DNA of 64,000 nt from Enterococcus faecalis 13-SD-W-01 (lineage in GTDB: Bacteria; Bacillota; Bacilli; Lactobacillales; Enterococcaceae), in NCBI GenBank assembly GCA_000415185.1, contig KE351655.1, forward strand, positions 113,653 to 177,652. Reading direction: 5' to 3'. Shown piece by piece: positions 1-8,230 of this stretch. The position numbers and the translations under genes are program-made. The first letter of the stretch is position 1. Each line of letters begins with the position of its first letter. The notes under the pieces are model-generated. The model was not told where the DNA came from. It searched no databases and worked only from the letters and a program-made list of their open reading frames with translations.

Positions 1-83
1 CGCGTGGCACAGTGAGCAGCCGCTTGGATGTTTCCTTTACCTAGAGCTTTATTTATTTCCTCTGCAACTTTTCTGTAGTCCAT
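1..83 (-). CDS. scrA: PTS sucrose-specific EIIBC(A) component, N-terminal fragment
   Basis: Only the first 27 codons lie in the window; the gene runs off the left edge. The visible peptide begins MDYRKVAEEINKALG and reaches AAAHCATR, the conserved EIIB active-site region of sucrose/beta-glucoside PTS permeases, in which the Cys is phosphorylated. An AGGAGG ribosome binding site lies at 91-96. It is divergent from scrB and shares the operator region with it, as expected for a sucrose PTS that delivers sucrose-6-phosphate to ScrB. The identity as ScrA rests on this short motif and on the neighbours. Confidence 0.8.
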   Translation of the reverse strand, partial: MDYRKVAEEINKALGKGNIQAAAHCAT

Positions 84-116
84 ACCCTTTCCTCCTAAAT
101 AATCAAATAATAAGAA

Positions 117-131
117 TGTAACCGCTTTTCA
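117..131. promoter_or_regulatory. Possible CcpA (cre) site upstream of scrA
   Basis: Read on the minus strand, the sequence GAAAAGCGGTTACA matches the cre consensus TGNAARCGNWWWCA except at its first two positions. It lies between the predicted scrA -10 box (137-142) and the scrA start codon, where CcpA could block transcription when glucose is present. The match is imperfect and the assignment is an inference. Confidence 0.4.
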
Positions 132-159
132 AAAACAGTATGACACGCTTAATGAAAAA

Positions 160-175
160 TGTCAAACGTTTATCA
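160..175 (-). promoter_or_regulatory. ScrR operator O1 overlapping scrA promoter -35
   Basis: The 16-mer TGATAAACGTTTGACA is present on the minus strand. It is an exact inverted copy of the element at 235-250 and is centred on AACGTT, as is usual for LacI-family operators. Its TTGACA forms the -35 box of a minus-strand promoter, with CATACT at 137-142 as the -10 box and 17 bp spacing, so repressor binding would occlude scrA transcription. Confidence 0.8.
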
Positions 176-234
176 ATTTAAAAACATTAATAATCAAATA
201 AGCATAAAACAAGGAATTAATTGGTTCCAAAAAA

Positions 235-273
235 TGATAAACGTTTGACAATAATGTTGTCCTATTTTAGTAT
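235..273 (+). promoter_or_regulatory. scrB promoter and ScrR operator O2
   Basis: The operator TGATAAACGTTTGACA lies at 235-250. Its last six bases, TTGACA (245-250), act as a -35 box followed after 17 bp by TAGTAT (268-273). This mirrors the scrA promoter exactly, so one repressor controls both divergent sucrose genes. The regulator is probably ScrR, encoded downstream. Confidence 0.75.
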
Positions 274-306
274 AAAATCAGAAATACATTTACAAGGAGA
301 CCGATT

Positions 307-1794
307 ATGCCGTTAAAAACTACGTGGACAAAAGAAGAACGTTACCGCCCTTATGAAAAATGGAATCCAAATCATTTGCGTTCGCTAGAAAAAGCAGCTG
401 AACGTTCACTTTGGCGGCTTGGTTATCATATCCAACCCCAAACTGGATTATTAAATGATCCAAACGGCTTTTCTTACTTTGATCACAAGTGGCATCTTTT
501 TTACCAAGCCTATCCCATGGGGCCCATCCATGGATTGAAATCCTGGTACCATTTAACTTCTGAAAATCTGATTGATTGGAAAAATGAAGGGATCAAATTA
601 TTCCCTGACAGCAAATACGATAGTCACGGGGTTTATTCCGGCTCTGCGCTGGCATTTAAAGATCAATTATTTCTTAGTTATACTGGAAATGTTCGTGATG
701 AAAATTGGGAACGTCATGCTTACCAGCTAGGCGCTTGGATGGATAAAAACGGGGTGATATCTAAACAAAAAGAGCCATTGATCCATCAGCCGCCAAAAGG
801 TTATACTGCAGAATTCCGGGATCCGCAAATCTTACCTTTTGAAGAGGGATACCTCATGATCATCGGCGCCCAAAATAAAGAAATGGAAGGCAAGATCCTT
901 ACCTATTTCAGCAAAGATTTATCGAATTGGGAGTGTTTAGGTGAATTGGCTTTTGCAGAGGAAAAAATGGGTTTTATGGTTGAATGTCCCAATCTTCTAT
1001 TTACTGAAAATTGTGCTCTCTTGTTATTTTGCCCGCAAGGTTTAGATCAAACTATTTGTCCGTATGAAAATATCTATCCTAATATGTATGTGATTGGTGA
1101 ATGTTATGATAAAGAAAAGAACACTTTGATAGCCCCCTCTCCTTTGAAAAATCTCGATGAAGGCTTCGATGTTTATGCTACACAAGCCTTCCATGCGCCA
1201 GATGGACGTTTATTAGCTATCAGCTGGTTGGGACTTCCTGAGATCAGCTATCCAACAGATCAAGAAGGCTGGGCGCATTGTCTAAGTCTTGTCAAAGAAC
1301 TAACAATCAAAGATAACCGTCTCTACCAGACACCAGCAGCGGAAACTAAAGAGTTGCGTACAGGTAAAGCTGTTTCTCTAGAAAAAGAACTGAAAGATTT
1401 TTATGACTCAAGAGATAATCAATATGAACTAAACATTACTTTTTCCGAAACAGCTTCTGGAACCCTTACTTTATTTGCAGAAGAAGGAAAAAACAACGGT
1501 CTCGTGATCAGCTTCGATACACCTCGTGGTACAATGAAAATTGACCGCAGCCAAGCTGGCACCCCATTTGCTGAAGCATTTGGTTTGACCAGAGAATTCA
1601 CTATAGGCGCGAAACCGTTGACGCTGCAAATTTTCGTCGATTGTTCCGTTGTCGAGATTTTTATCAATCATGGGGAGCAGACTGCTTCATTACGAGCCTT
1701 TCCTACTAAAAAACAGACTGGAATCGTTATGGACAGTGACAGGACTCCTGAAGTGAACCTATGGCAGCTGCGTAAAATGGACAAAAAAGGATGA
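307..1794 (+). CDS. scrB: Sucrose-6-phosphate hydrolase (GH32)
   Basis: This 495-residue cytoplasmic enzyme hydrolyses sucrose-6-phosphate, the product of the sucrose PTS, to glucose-6-phosphate and fructose. The GH32 signature GLLNDPNGF carries the nucleophile Asp51. EFRDP (Arg171-Asp172) and VECP (Glu226, the acid/base) complete the active site of the five-bladed propeller. The remaining roughly 150 residues fit the GH32 C-terminal beta-sandwich. An AAGGAGA ribosome binding site precedes the ATG. The gene lies 7 bp ahead of scrR and is probably co-transcribed with it from the operator-controlled promoter at 245-273. Confidence 0.96.
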   Translation: MPLKTTWTKEERYRPYEKWNPNHLRSLEKAAERSLWRLGYHIQPQTGLLNDPNGFSYFDHKWHLFYQAYPMGPIHGLKSWYHLTSENLIDWKNEGIKLFPDSKYDSHGVYSGSALAFKDQLFLSYTGNVRDENWERHAYQLGAWMDKNGVISKQKEPLIHQPPKGYTAEFRDPQILPFEEGYLMIIGAQNKEMEGKILTYFSKDLSNWECLGELAFAEEKMGFMVECPNLLFTENCALLLFCPQGLDQTICPYENIYPNMYVIGECYDKEKNTLIAPSPLKNLDEGFDVYATQAFHAPDGRLLAISWLGLPEISYPTDQEGWAHCLSLVKELTIKDNRLYQTPAAETKELRTGKAVSLEKELKDFYDSRDNQYELNITFSETASGTLTLFAEEGKNNGLVISFDTPRGTMKIDRSQAGTPFAEAFGLTREFTIGAKPLTLQIFVDCSVVEIFINHGEQTASLRAFPTKKQTGIVMDSDRTPEVNLWQLRKMDKKG

Positions 1795-1801
1795 AAAGAA
1801 T

Positions 1802-2785
1802 ATGGCTGTCAAATTAACAGATGTCGCAAAAAAAGCTGGCGTCTCACCTACAACCGTCTCTCGCGTCATCAATAACTATGGCTCATTAAGCCAAAAAACA
1901 ATCGATAAAGTACACGCTGCAATGAAAGAATTAAATTATCAGCCGAATTCACTTGCCCGTTCCTTACAAGGTAAAAATACGCAATTAATAGGTTTGATTT
2001 TTCCAACAGTAGCAAATCCTTTTTTCGGCGAACTCGTTGAACACTTGGAAAGCCGTTTATTTGAACTTGGTTATCGCTCTATTTTGTGCGACAGTGCCAA
2101 CAACAAAGAAAAAGAACGCAATTACATCAATATGCTTGCTGCAAACAAAGTGGACGGTATCATTGCGGGCGCTCATAATCTTGGAATATCAGAATATGAA
2201 AATATCGAATTGCCTATCGTTTCATTCGACCGTTATCTTGCAGACGGAATCCCGATCGTAGGCAGTGATAATTTTCAAGGAGGTTATGCAGCTGCTGAAT
2301 CGTTGTATTTGAGAGGCGCTCGAAAAATCGCGATTTTGACAGGTTCTCATGAGTCAAATTCTCCGACAAATCAAAGACTAAACGGCTATCTGCATTTCCT
2401 TAAAGAAAAAGAAATCGAACCACAGATCTTTCAGTTTCATTCTGCAAACCAATCGACCGCATTAAAAAATTTAGAAATCAAACGAATTTTAGAAAACGAA
2501 GCGATTGATGCTCTCTTTTGCACAGACGATCTAACAGCGATCCTTGCTTATAATCAAGCCCAGGAATTAAACATCAAGATTCCAGAAAAGTTGAAACTAA
2601 TCGGCTATGACGGCACAAGATTCATCCAAAATTATTTCCCGCAGCTTTCAACGATCGCTCAACCAATGGAAGACTATGCGGACATCTTGATCGATCTTTT
2701 GTTACAACGAATCAAAGACCCAGAAAAAACACTGGAAAACCACTATTTTTTACCAATAAAAATAGTGCAGGGACGTACAATTTGA
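1802..2785 (+). CDS. scrR: Sucrose operon repressor, LacI family
   Basis: A 327-residue LacI/GalR-type regulator. The N-terminal helix-turn-helix reads LTDVAKKAGVSPTTVSRVIN, and the minor-groove hinge helix NSLARSLQG follows near residue 60. A periplasmic-binding-like effector domain covers the remainder. It follows scrB by 7 bp, and its AAGGATG ribosome binding site overlaps the scrB stop, so translation is probably coupled. The two TGATAAACGTTTGACA elements upstream of scrA and scrB are the likely targets. The specificity is inferred from location. Confidence 0.92.
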   Translation: MAVKLTDVAKKAGVSPTTVSRVINNYGSLSQKTIDKVHAAMKELNYQPNSLARSLQGKNTQLIGLIFPTVANPFFGELVEHLESRLFELGYRSILCDSANNKEKERNYINMLAANKVDGIIAGAHNLGISEYENIELPIVSFDRYLADGIPIVGSDNFQGGYAAAESLYLRGARKIAILTGSHESNSPTNQRLNGYLHFLKEKEIEPQIFQFHSANQSTALKNLEIKRILENEAIDALFCTDDLTAILAYNQAQELNIKIPEKLKLIGYDGTRFIQNYFPQLSTIAQPMEDYADILIDLLLQRIKDPEKTLENHYFLPIKIVQGRTI

Positions 2786-2828
2786 TTCCATTTCCTTGTT
2801 CAAAAAACAAAACCCATATAAACCAAAT

Positions 2829-2867
2829 ACCCGCACAACAGAAAACATTGTTGTGCGGGTGTTTTTT
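2829..2867 (+). terminator. Rho-independent terminator of scrB-scrR
   Basis: A 12-bp GC-rich stem (2829-2840 with 2849-2860) and 8-nt loop are followed by a T-rich run. It lies 44 bp beyond the scrR stop. Confidence 0.92.
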
Positions 2868-2905
2868 GTAAGCTTTGAATGCCGGAAATAACTATCATTT
2901 TATAT

Positions 2906-3685
2906 TTAAGGTACAAAGTTCATCCATTTTTCTTTGTCATTTTCTGGATGACTAACAAAGTTGAACAAATCTGGATTCTGTTCATATTGATAATAGATTG
3001 GCTCTTTTGGTTTGATACCGAGCTCTGTATATTCTCTTGGCTTTTTGACGATTAATTCGGCAGAAGTATAATGATCATTTTTCTTCCAAATCAACTTGTT
3101 TCCGTCCTCAAAAGCAGGCAGAAAAGCAAACCCTCGCTGTTTTTTCAGTCCAGTATAATCGAATGCATAATCTCTTACACACCAAGCCCCGAAGCGCATG
3201 CTTTTCTCTATTGAGGCGTTGATTGTACAATGGCCCCAACCTGGCGGAACAATGACGATATCTCCTGTTTCTGCTTCGACAGCATAACATTTGCCAGCAG
3301 TTTTTTCGATACTTTCCTGCATATAAATCAATGCCTGCCCTTCTAAAATCTCGTATACTTCTGGTGTAGACATCTGACTTATTTGTGATATTGCATGAAC
3401 ATGGCCTTGGCTTTTGATTGGTTCATTTCCTAGTTTACCCGCGGCATACTCCACTAACCCGTATAACAGTCCTCTTTGACATAAATCAAGCTGATCTTTC
3501 TTCTTTCCCACATCCATCGCAATCGTATAAATGATTTCAGGTCCTGAGACATTTTCATTCAGCAAACTGTGGCGGATATCTTCTAAATATCTATTTTCTG
3601 CTTCAGTTGGTCCAAACATATCCTCACTGTAAATAAAGCATTTATTTTTTTGGTCAAAAAATACATCCAACTCATCTTTTTTCAT
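2906..3685 (-). CDS. Cupin-type glucose-6-phosphate isomerase
   Basis: A 259-residue protein of the archaeal-type (cupin) glucose-6-phosphate isomerase family, unrelated in fold to the usual Pgi. The cupin metal site is visible as KSQGHVH, followed by YEILEGQALIYM and VPPGWGHCTINA, which supply the His and Glu ligands. The family interconverts glucose-6-phosphate and fructose-6-phosphate. It is the last gene of the mannose-family PTS operon, 10 bp after the ManA-like gene. A specialised second isomerase here suggests that the imported sugar phosphate enters as an aldose phosphate. The precise substrate is not shown by the sequence. Confidence 0.8.
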   Translation of the reverse strand: MKKDELDVFFDQKNKCFIYSEDMFGPTEAENRYLEDIRHSLLNENVSGPEIIYTIAMDVGKKKDQLDLCQRGLLYGLVEYAAGKLGNEPIKSQGHVHAISQISQMSTPEVYEILEGQALIYMQESIEKTAGKCYAVEAETGDIVIVPPGWGHCTINASIEKSMRFGAWCVRDYAFDYTGLKKQRGFAFLPAFEDGNKLIWKKNDHYTSAELIVKKPREYTELGIKPKEPIYYQYEQNPDLFNFVSHPENDKEKWMNFVP

Positions 3686-3695
3686 AAGCTCTCTC

Positions 3696-5429
3696 TTATA
3701 GTCCTCGAATAAAAGCTTGGATCACCGCAACTTTTTTATCAGGATTTCCCTGATTGACAAGTCGGTATTCCTTTATCTGTTCTGGAACGATAAAGGTTTC
3801 TCCATAGTTGACATTGAAGGGGTCAAATTCCCCATCCATACTTTCTACAGTGATTTTTTCTCCTTCTACCAAGTTCAGCATATTGACACTATCCATCGTT
3901 TGAACTTCCACAGCACCTGAGAACCAATATCTTCGTGTTTCAATTAATTCCAGTTCGTTCAAGCCAGTCTTTTCGATAATAGTATTGTCGGTCTCTTCAA
4001 TCAATTCGGTTGGATTGATCAAGTTCTCTTTTACCCATTTTGTGTCGTAATCGATTTGGACATTTTTTTCTCCATGTTCCAAATGGACAGGTCGTGGTAT
4101 CCCATCTAAGCCAACACGTTCCCAATCCCATAATTTAAAAGTAAAGATATATGGTGTTTGGCTGATTTCTAAGACTACCGTTTCTGGACCGCCGCAATGG
4201 ATCGTCCCTGAAGGAATAGAATAATGGTCATGTTTTTTTACTGGAAAACAATTGATATATTTTTCGTCTGGAAAGCGAAAATCGCCATTTTCTGCTTTTT
4301 TAAGATCCGCAAATAATTCGTCTTTGCTTACACCTTCTTTGACCCCTAAATAAATCGTTGATTGCTCTTTTGCATCTAATATATAATAACTTTCATTTTG
4401 CGTATAATTCATTCCAAATTTTTCTTGGATATATTCAACCATTGGATGAACTTGTAAACTTAGATTTCCGCCCCCCACTGTGTCTAAATAATCAAAACGG
4501 ATCGGAAATTCTTTACCAAAACGAGTACGTACTTTCTTGCCCAATAATTCATCTGGAAATTGATGGACAGCGTTGATGGCGGGAATCTCGATTACAGTAT
4601 CGCCAAAACGCAAAAGCAAACTGTTTTCTTCTGGAACACCATCAAATGCCCAGCCATAATTTTCTGCGGAAGGATCTAAGTTGAACTTTTCTTTCATCCA
4701 TTGGCCGCCCCAAACACTTGCATCAAAATATGGAACTAGGCGAAACGGCTGGGAAACAACTTCTGCTAGCGCTTGACGATAATCTTTTCCTGACACCATT
4801 TTTGGTTCGCCTTTTTTATTGGTATCTAAAAGATAATCAATCTTTTCATATAATTTTTGCTTTAAGCGATCTGCCATTCGCCATTCAAAAAAGTACCCTC
4901 GTTTGAACTTTCTCAGTGCATCTTCTTTCTCATTTGCTCCCTGCCAGTTTGGCATGCCTTTTCTAAAACGCAGCTGAATTTCCCATCTTGCTAAATCTGC
5001 ATAGACTAATGTGTTGGGGTTTTCCACTAAAAGAGAGGCACCTGTTCCATATACAATCACATTTTGGTTTGTATTCGATAATTTTTCCTGGATTTTTTTT
5101 AATTCATAAACAGGGAAAAAATCAGCTAATTCTGCATGAGACATAACACCGAAAACTCGATCATCGGTTAGTGTCTGCTGAATCATTTTCGTCACTGTTT
5201 CTGCATCATAAGCATAATCATCTGACCGAATCAGCAAATAATCATGACATTCTTTTCTAAGAGCCTCCTCGATTTCATCAAGATCAACTCCTGGATAACA
5301 CTCGATTACTATCCGATTTTTTGTAGTCTCTGTGTTGCTTTTTTGTAATTGACCCAAGATGGCTTTGTAGCCTTCCCAGCTGTCTGAAAAATGCTTGATC
5401 GTTATTTCCGGTTTTAAATTATAAGTCAT
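3696..5429 (-). CDS. Class I mannose-6-phosphate isomerase-like protein with extra N-terminal domain
   Basis: A 577-residue protein. Roughly residues 235-577 match type I mannose-6-phosphate isomerases: YFDASVWGG near the start, GGGNLSLQVHP with the zinc-binding Gln/His, and a late cupin with YSIPSGTIHCGG. Residues 1-200 form an additional domain with RIVIECYPGVD and a long helical part (LARWEIQLRFRKGMPNWQG) not found in the ordinary 315-residue ManA. It probably interconverts mannose-6-phosphate, or a related aldose phosphate, with fructose-6-phosphate. The gene follows the PTS EIIA gene by 39 bp and has its own copy of the GntR palindrome at 5454-5463. Confidence 0.78.
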   Translation of the reverse strand: MTYNLKPEITIKHFSDSWEGYKAILGQLQKSNTETTKNRIVIECYPGVDLDEIEEALRKECHDYLLIRSDDYAYDAETVTKMIQQTLTDDRVFGVMSHAELADFFPVYELKKIQEKLSNTNQNVIVYGTGASLLVENPNTLVYADLARWEIQLRFRKGMPNWQGANEKEDALRKFKRGYFFEWRMADRLKQKLYEKIDYLLDTNKKGEPKMVSGKDYRQALAEVVSQPFRLVPYFDASVWGGQWMKEKFNLDPSAENYGWAFDGVPEENSLLLRFGDTVIEIPAINAVHQFPDELLGKKVRTRFGKEFPIRFDYLDTVGGGNLSLQVHPMVEYIQEKFGMNYTQNESYYILDAKEQSTIYLGVKEGVSKDELFADLKKAENGDFRFPDEKYINCFPVKKHDHYSIPSGTIHCGGPETVVLEISQTPYIFTFKLWDWERVGLDGIPRPVHLEHGEKNVQIDYDTKWVKENLINPTELIEETDNTIIEKTGLNELELIETRRYWFSGAVEVQTMDSVNMLNLVEGEKITVESMDGEFDPFNVNYGETFIVPEQIKEYRLVNQGNPDKKVAVIQAFIRGL

Positions 5430-5453
5430 GTTGCTTCTCCTTTTTTGTCATAT

Positions 5454-5463
5454 TGTTATAACA
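5454..5463. promoter_or_regulatory. GntR-type operator copy between EIIA and the isomerase genes
   Basis: The perfect palindrome TGTTATAACA lies inside the operon, 24 bp upstream of the isomerase start at 5429. It equals the core of the palindrome in front of the GntR gene (8997-9006). This suggests an internal, separately repressed promoter for the isomerases. Confidence 0.6.
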
Positions 5464-5468
5464 TTAAA

Positions 5469-5888
5469 TCAGAAAAACTCTTCCTCATCCTCTTCTTCTG
5501 TCAGCATATCCACAATGCTCTCTTTTCCCGTCAGAATCGCATCTTTAGCCAGCGCTTCGCTGGTCTTGCTTTCTCGAGATAAAAGGGTCTCTAAAACGAG
5601 TGCCAGATTCATACCTGAATACATCTTAAAAAGCAGCTTTTCAGAAACAGCAAGATCTAACACATTCGCTCCTGGCGATCCAGATGGTATGTCGCTGATG
5701 ATGATCCATTCCCCTGTTTGCATTGCTTCATTTATTCTTTTTTTGACAGTTTCTCGAAATTTTTCTATCCCATCTGCGTCAAGTTCCACAGCATAAAAGT
5801 TCTCTTGTTCTCCAGCAATGAATTCTGCTGCTTTTTTCATCCCTTCTGCAAGACCAGAATGGCTGACTAGTAAAACACTGATTTTCAT
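5469..5888 (-). CDS. PTS mannose/fructose/sorbose-family EIIA component
   Basis: A 139-residue EIIA domain. The N-terminus KISVLLVSHSGLAEGMKKAA carries His10, the residue phosphorylated by HPr in this family. It also contains GSPGANV, typical of the EIIA-Man fold, and an acidic tail. It works with the EIIB, EIIC and EIID genes immediately upstream on the same strand (21 bp to EIID). Substrate specificity cannot be read from this subunit. Confidence 0.92.
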   Translation of the reverse strand: MKISVLLVSHSGLAEGMKKAAEFIAGEQENFYAVELDADGIEKFRETVKKRINEAMQTGEWIIISDIPSGSPGANVLDLAVSEKLLFKMYSGMNLALVLETLLSRESKTSEALAKDAILTGKESIVDMLTEEEDEEEFF

Positions 5889-5909
5889 TTCATCATCCCT
5901 TTTCCAAAT

Positions 5910-6737
5910 TTAAAAGAATTGTGCGATTCCTACACCAATGAAAGAAACTAAGAAGTACAAGCCAATCAGTTTCAGTGGTGAGACACTTTTTTTAGCCATC
6001 AAAAACCAAGAAAAAATAACTAATAATAACGGAAGCAGACTAGGAAAAATCCCGTCAATCAATCCTTGGACATCGATCGAAGCTTCACTCATATTGATGA
6101 CGATCGGCAAATCCAATTTCACGTAGCTAGCAGCAACCCCGCCAATTACGATCACTCCGAGAACAGAAAATGCTTGAGTAATCTGCTGCGCTTTTTTACC
6201 AACAAATACATCAACGGATTCCGCACCTAATTCATATCCTTTAAAAAACAAAAATCGTGTTCCTGCTATGATAATAACGTTGAAAGAAATAATGTAAAAA
6301 ATCGGACCAAGAATATTTCCGCCAGCGCCCAGCCCCATTCCGATAGATAACAAGATCGGGATCAACATCCCTGGAATCATCGAATCACCAATACCAGCTA
6401 CAGGCCCCATCAAACCAACTTTCAATCCATTGATGAATCCATCATCGATTTCTTCTGCTCCTAATGCTCTTTGTTCCTCTAATCCGCACACAACCCCGTT
6501 GATCAACGCACCTACTTGAGGCTCTGTATTGTAAAAAGCAGAATGTCTTTTAAGTAGTGCTTTCTTTTCTTCAGGATGATTTTTGTACAACTTTTCTGCA
6601 ATAGGCTCCATTGAATATGCAAAACCAAAAGCAGCTAGGAATTCGAAACTCATTGCGACCAGATTGTACATCATCCATCTCACATATGCTTTGTTGAGTG
6701 TTTTTTTGTCTAACAATTGATAGGTCTGTTTTTCCAT
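5910..6737 (-). CDS. PTS mannose/fructose/sorbose-family EIID component
   Basis: A 275-residue membrane subunit of a mannose-family PTS permease. Typical EIID features are LGAEEIDDGFINGLKVGLMGPVAG near the middle (the conserved GLMGPLAGIGD region) and a hydrophobic C-terminus. It abuts the EIIC stop exactly and is translated from an AGGAGG site inside that gene's end. EIIC and EIID together form the translocation unit. Confidence 0.93.
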   Translation of the reverse strand: MEKQTYQLLDKKTLNKAYVRWMMYNLVAMSFEFLAAFGFAYSMEPIAEKLYKNHPEEKKALLKRHSAFYNTEPQVGALINGVVCGLEEQRALGAEEIDDGFINGLKVGLMGPVAGIGDSMIPGMLIPILLSIGMGLGAGGNILGPIFYIISFNVIIIAGTRFLFFKGYELGAESVDVFVGKKAQQITQAFSVLGVIVIGGVAASYVKLDLPIVINMSEASIDVQGLIDGIFPSLLPLLLVIFSWFLMAKKSVSPLKLIGLYFLVSFIGVGIAQFF

Positions 6738-7541
6738 TTAAAATTCCTCCTCTTCATATCCGCCATCCGCTGTCATTGCTTCACCGCCATTGTTATTTGA
6801 AATTGCTTGATAATAGATATACGCAACTACACCAGCCACCACTGCCAAAGCAATCATATTCAATTTCAAAAAAACGACACAAATGAAACCGAATACAAAA
6901 AATAACAATAAAATATTTTCTTTCACAACAGCTGTCAGAAGCATCACGATCCCGATTGCCGGCAGCGCGCCTCCAAGAACACTCATGACATCGATCAAAT
7001 ATTGCGGCATGCTTGCTAACATTTGAGAAGCAAAAGAAGAGCCAAAGTAAACAACCAAGAAGCATGGGACAGCTCGTAAGGCAAAGTTAAGGATTTGCGG
7101 TCCTGCAACTGTATTTATAAAGAAACCTCTATTATCATTTTCTTCAATCGCCTTTTCTGCTCTGTGATTCCAAAAAGAGTTTGCTACTTGATAAAAATTG
7201 AAGACGATTGTTCCAATCACTCCGATCGTTGTTGCCATCGTCACTGCTACTTCTGTGGAAGAACGTGATAAAATCGCCAACGCAATCGCTGGATATGCAA
7301 CAAAATTCAAATCAGCCGGCATTTGCCCCCCAGGTGTGACCAATGCAATATATACCGCTTGTACTGCGATACCAATAATAATTCCTTGTTTTACATCTCC
7401 TAAGATCATACCGACTAAAAAACCTGAAACTAACGGCCTCGTCAACGTATACCAGCCGCCTGTGACTCCGAAAAGCCACGGTGTGCTCAAAGCCCCTAAA
7501 TAACATAGGATCGCAATCATTGATGCTTGAAAAAATAACAT
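6738..7541 (-). CDS. PTS mannose/fructose/sorbose-family EIIC component
   Basis: A 267-residue polytopic membrane protein of the EIIC-Man/Sor family. The first 90 residues carry the typical GWYTLTRPLVSGFLVGMILGD and GIIIGIAVQAVYIALVTPGG segments, followed by several more membrane spans and an acidic, glycine-rich tail. It is 33 bp downstream of EIIB and continuous with EIID. It recognises and translocates the sugar with EIID. Confidence 0.94.
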   Translation of the reverse strand: MLFFQASMIAILCYLGALSTPWLFGVTGGWYTLTRPLVSGFLVGMILGDVKQGIIIGIAVQAVYIALVTPGGQMPADLNFVAYPAIALAILSRSSTEVAVTMATTIGVIGTIVFNFYQVANSFWNHRAEKAIEENDNRGFFINTVAGPQILNFALRAVPCFLVVYFGSSFASQMLASMPQYLIDVMSVLGGALPAIGIVMLLTAVVKENILLLFFVFGFICVVFLKLNMIALAVVAGVVAYIYYQAISNNNGGEAMTADGGYEEEEF

Positions 7542-7574
7542 AATTTCTCCTCCTATTCTAATAAATCACTACTA

Positions 7575-8069
7575 TTACACTTCTTTGCTGATTTCTTTCC
7601 ATGATGTTCCTTTTGAATCTGGTACTAACTTAAACTCAATATCCATACCTAGAGAATCTAATTTTTCAAAAGCCTTGATTTCTTCTGGTGTCACTGCTGC
7701 ATTCGGACCGATTTTTTTCGCATTTTCCCGCGCACTCATTGGACCAACATTCAGCTGTGGACAAAGAGAGATAAAGTCTGCACCGCTTTCATAAAGTTTC
7801 ACGAGTGTTTCTGGTGTCTTTACGATCAAGAAATAGCTTTTCTTGCTTTTTGCGATATCTTCCCATTTCTGAAACGTTTTATCCACCGTCATAACAAACC
7901 CTTTTAGCGGTTTTGGTACAGCTGCTTTTAATACTTTAGATAGGACTGGGTTATTTGCTGAAGGATCATCTACCGCAATCACGCCATCACATTTTCTTTC
8001 ACTCATCCATCTTGTTACTACTTGTCCATGAATAATCCGATCGTCTACTCTAATAAATGATATTGCCAT
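7575..8069 (-). CDS. PTS mannose/fructose/sorbose-family EIIB component
   Basis: A 164-residue cytoplasmic EIIB. The signature FIRVDDRIIHGQVVTRW contains His14, the phosphorylated residue that passes phosphate to the sugar. It is the first structural gene of the operon, and a GntR-like operator (8096-8105) lies just upstream. The family covers mannose, glucose, fructose, sorbose, glucosamine and N-acetylated sugars, and the sequence does not decide between them. Confidence 0.94.
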   Translation of the reverse strand: MAISFIRVDDRIIHGQVVTRWMSERKCDGVIAVDDPSANNPVLSKVLKAAVPKPLKGFVMTVDKTFQKWEDIAKSKKSYFLIVKTPETLVKLYESGADFISLCPQLNVGPMSARENAKKIGPNAAVTPEEIKAFEKLDSLGMDIEFKLVPDSKGTSWKEISKEV

Positions 8070-8095
8070 TTTCGCCAGCTCCTCTATTGTTATTA

Positions 8096-8105
8096 TGTTA
8101 TGACA
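8096..8105. promoter_or_regulatory. GntR-type operator upstream of the PTS operon
   Basis: TGTTATGACA differs by one base from the palindrome TGTTATAACA seen at 8997-9006 and 5454-5463. It lies 27 bp upstream of the EIIB start codon, where repressor binding would control the PTS genes. Confidence 0.6.
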
Positions 8106-8158
8106 TTAAAGCTAATATTTGTTATTTATAAAAAAACTAAACATTATATCTGTTTCTC

Positions 8159-8221
8159 TACAGTAATTCTCTTTTCTGATAAAAAATAGCGTGATTATTT
8201 TTACCAGAAAAGTTTACTGTA
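8159..8221. repeat. Long imperfect inverted repeat, probable terminator of the GntR gene
   Basis: Arms at 8159-8178 and 8205-8221 pair through TACAGTAA/TTACTGTA and CTTTTCTG/CAGAAAAG around an AT-rich loop. It lies 10 bp downstream of the GntR stop. It lacks a strong terminal T run, so a terminator role is tentative. Confidence 0.45.
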
Positions 8222-8230
8222 TCGTCTTAT

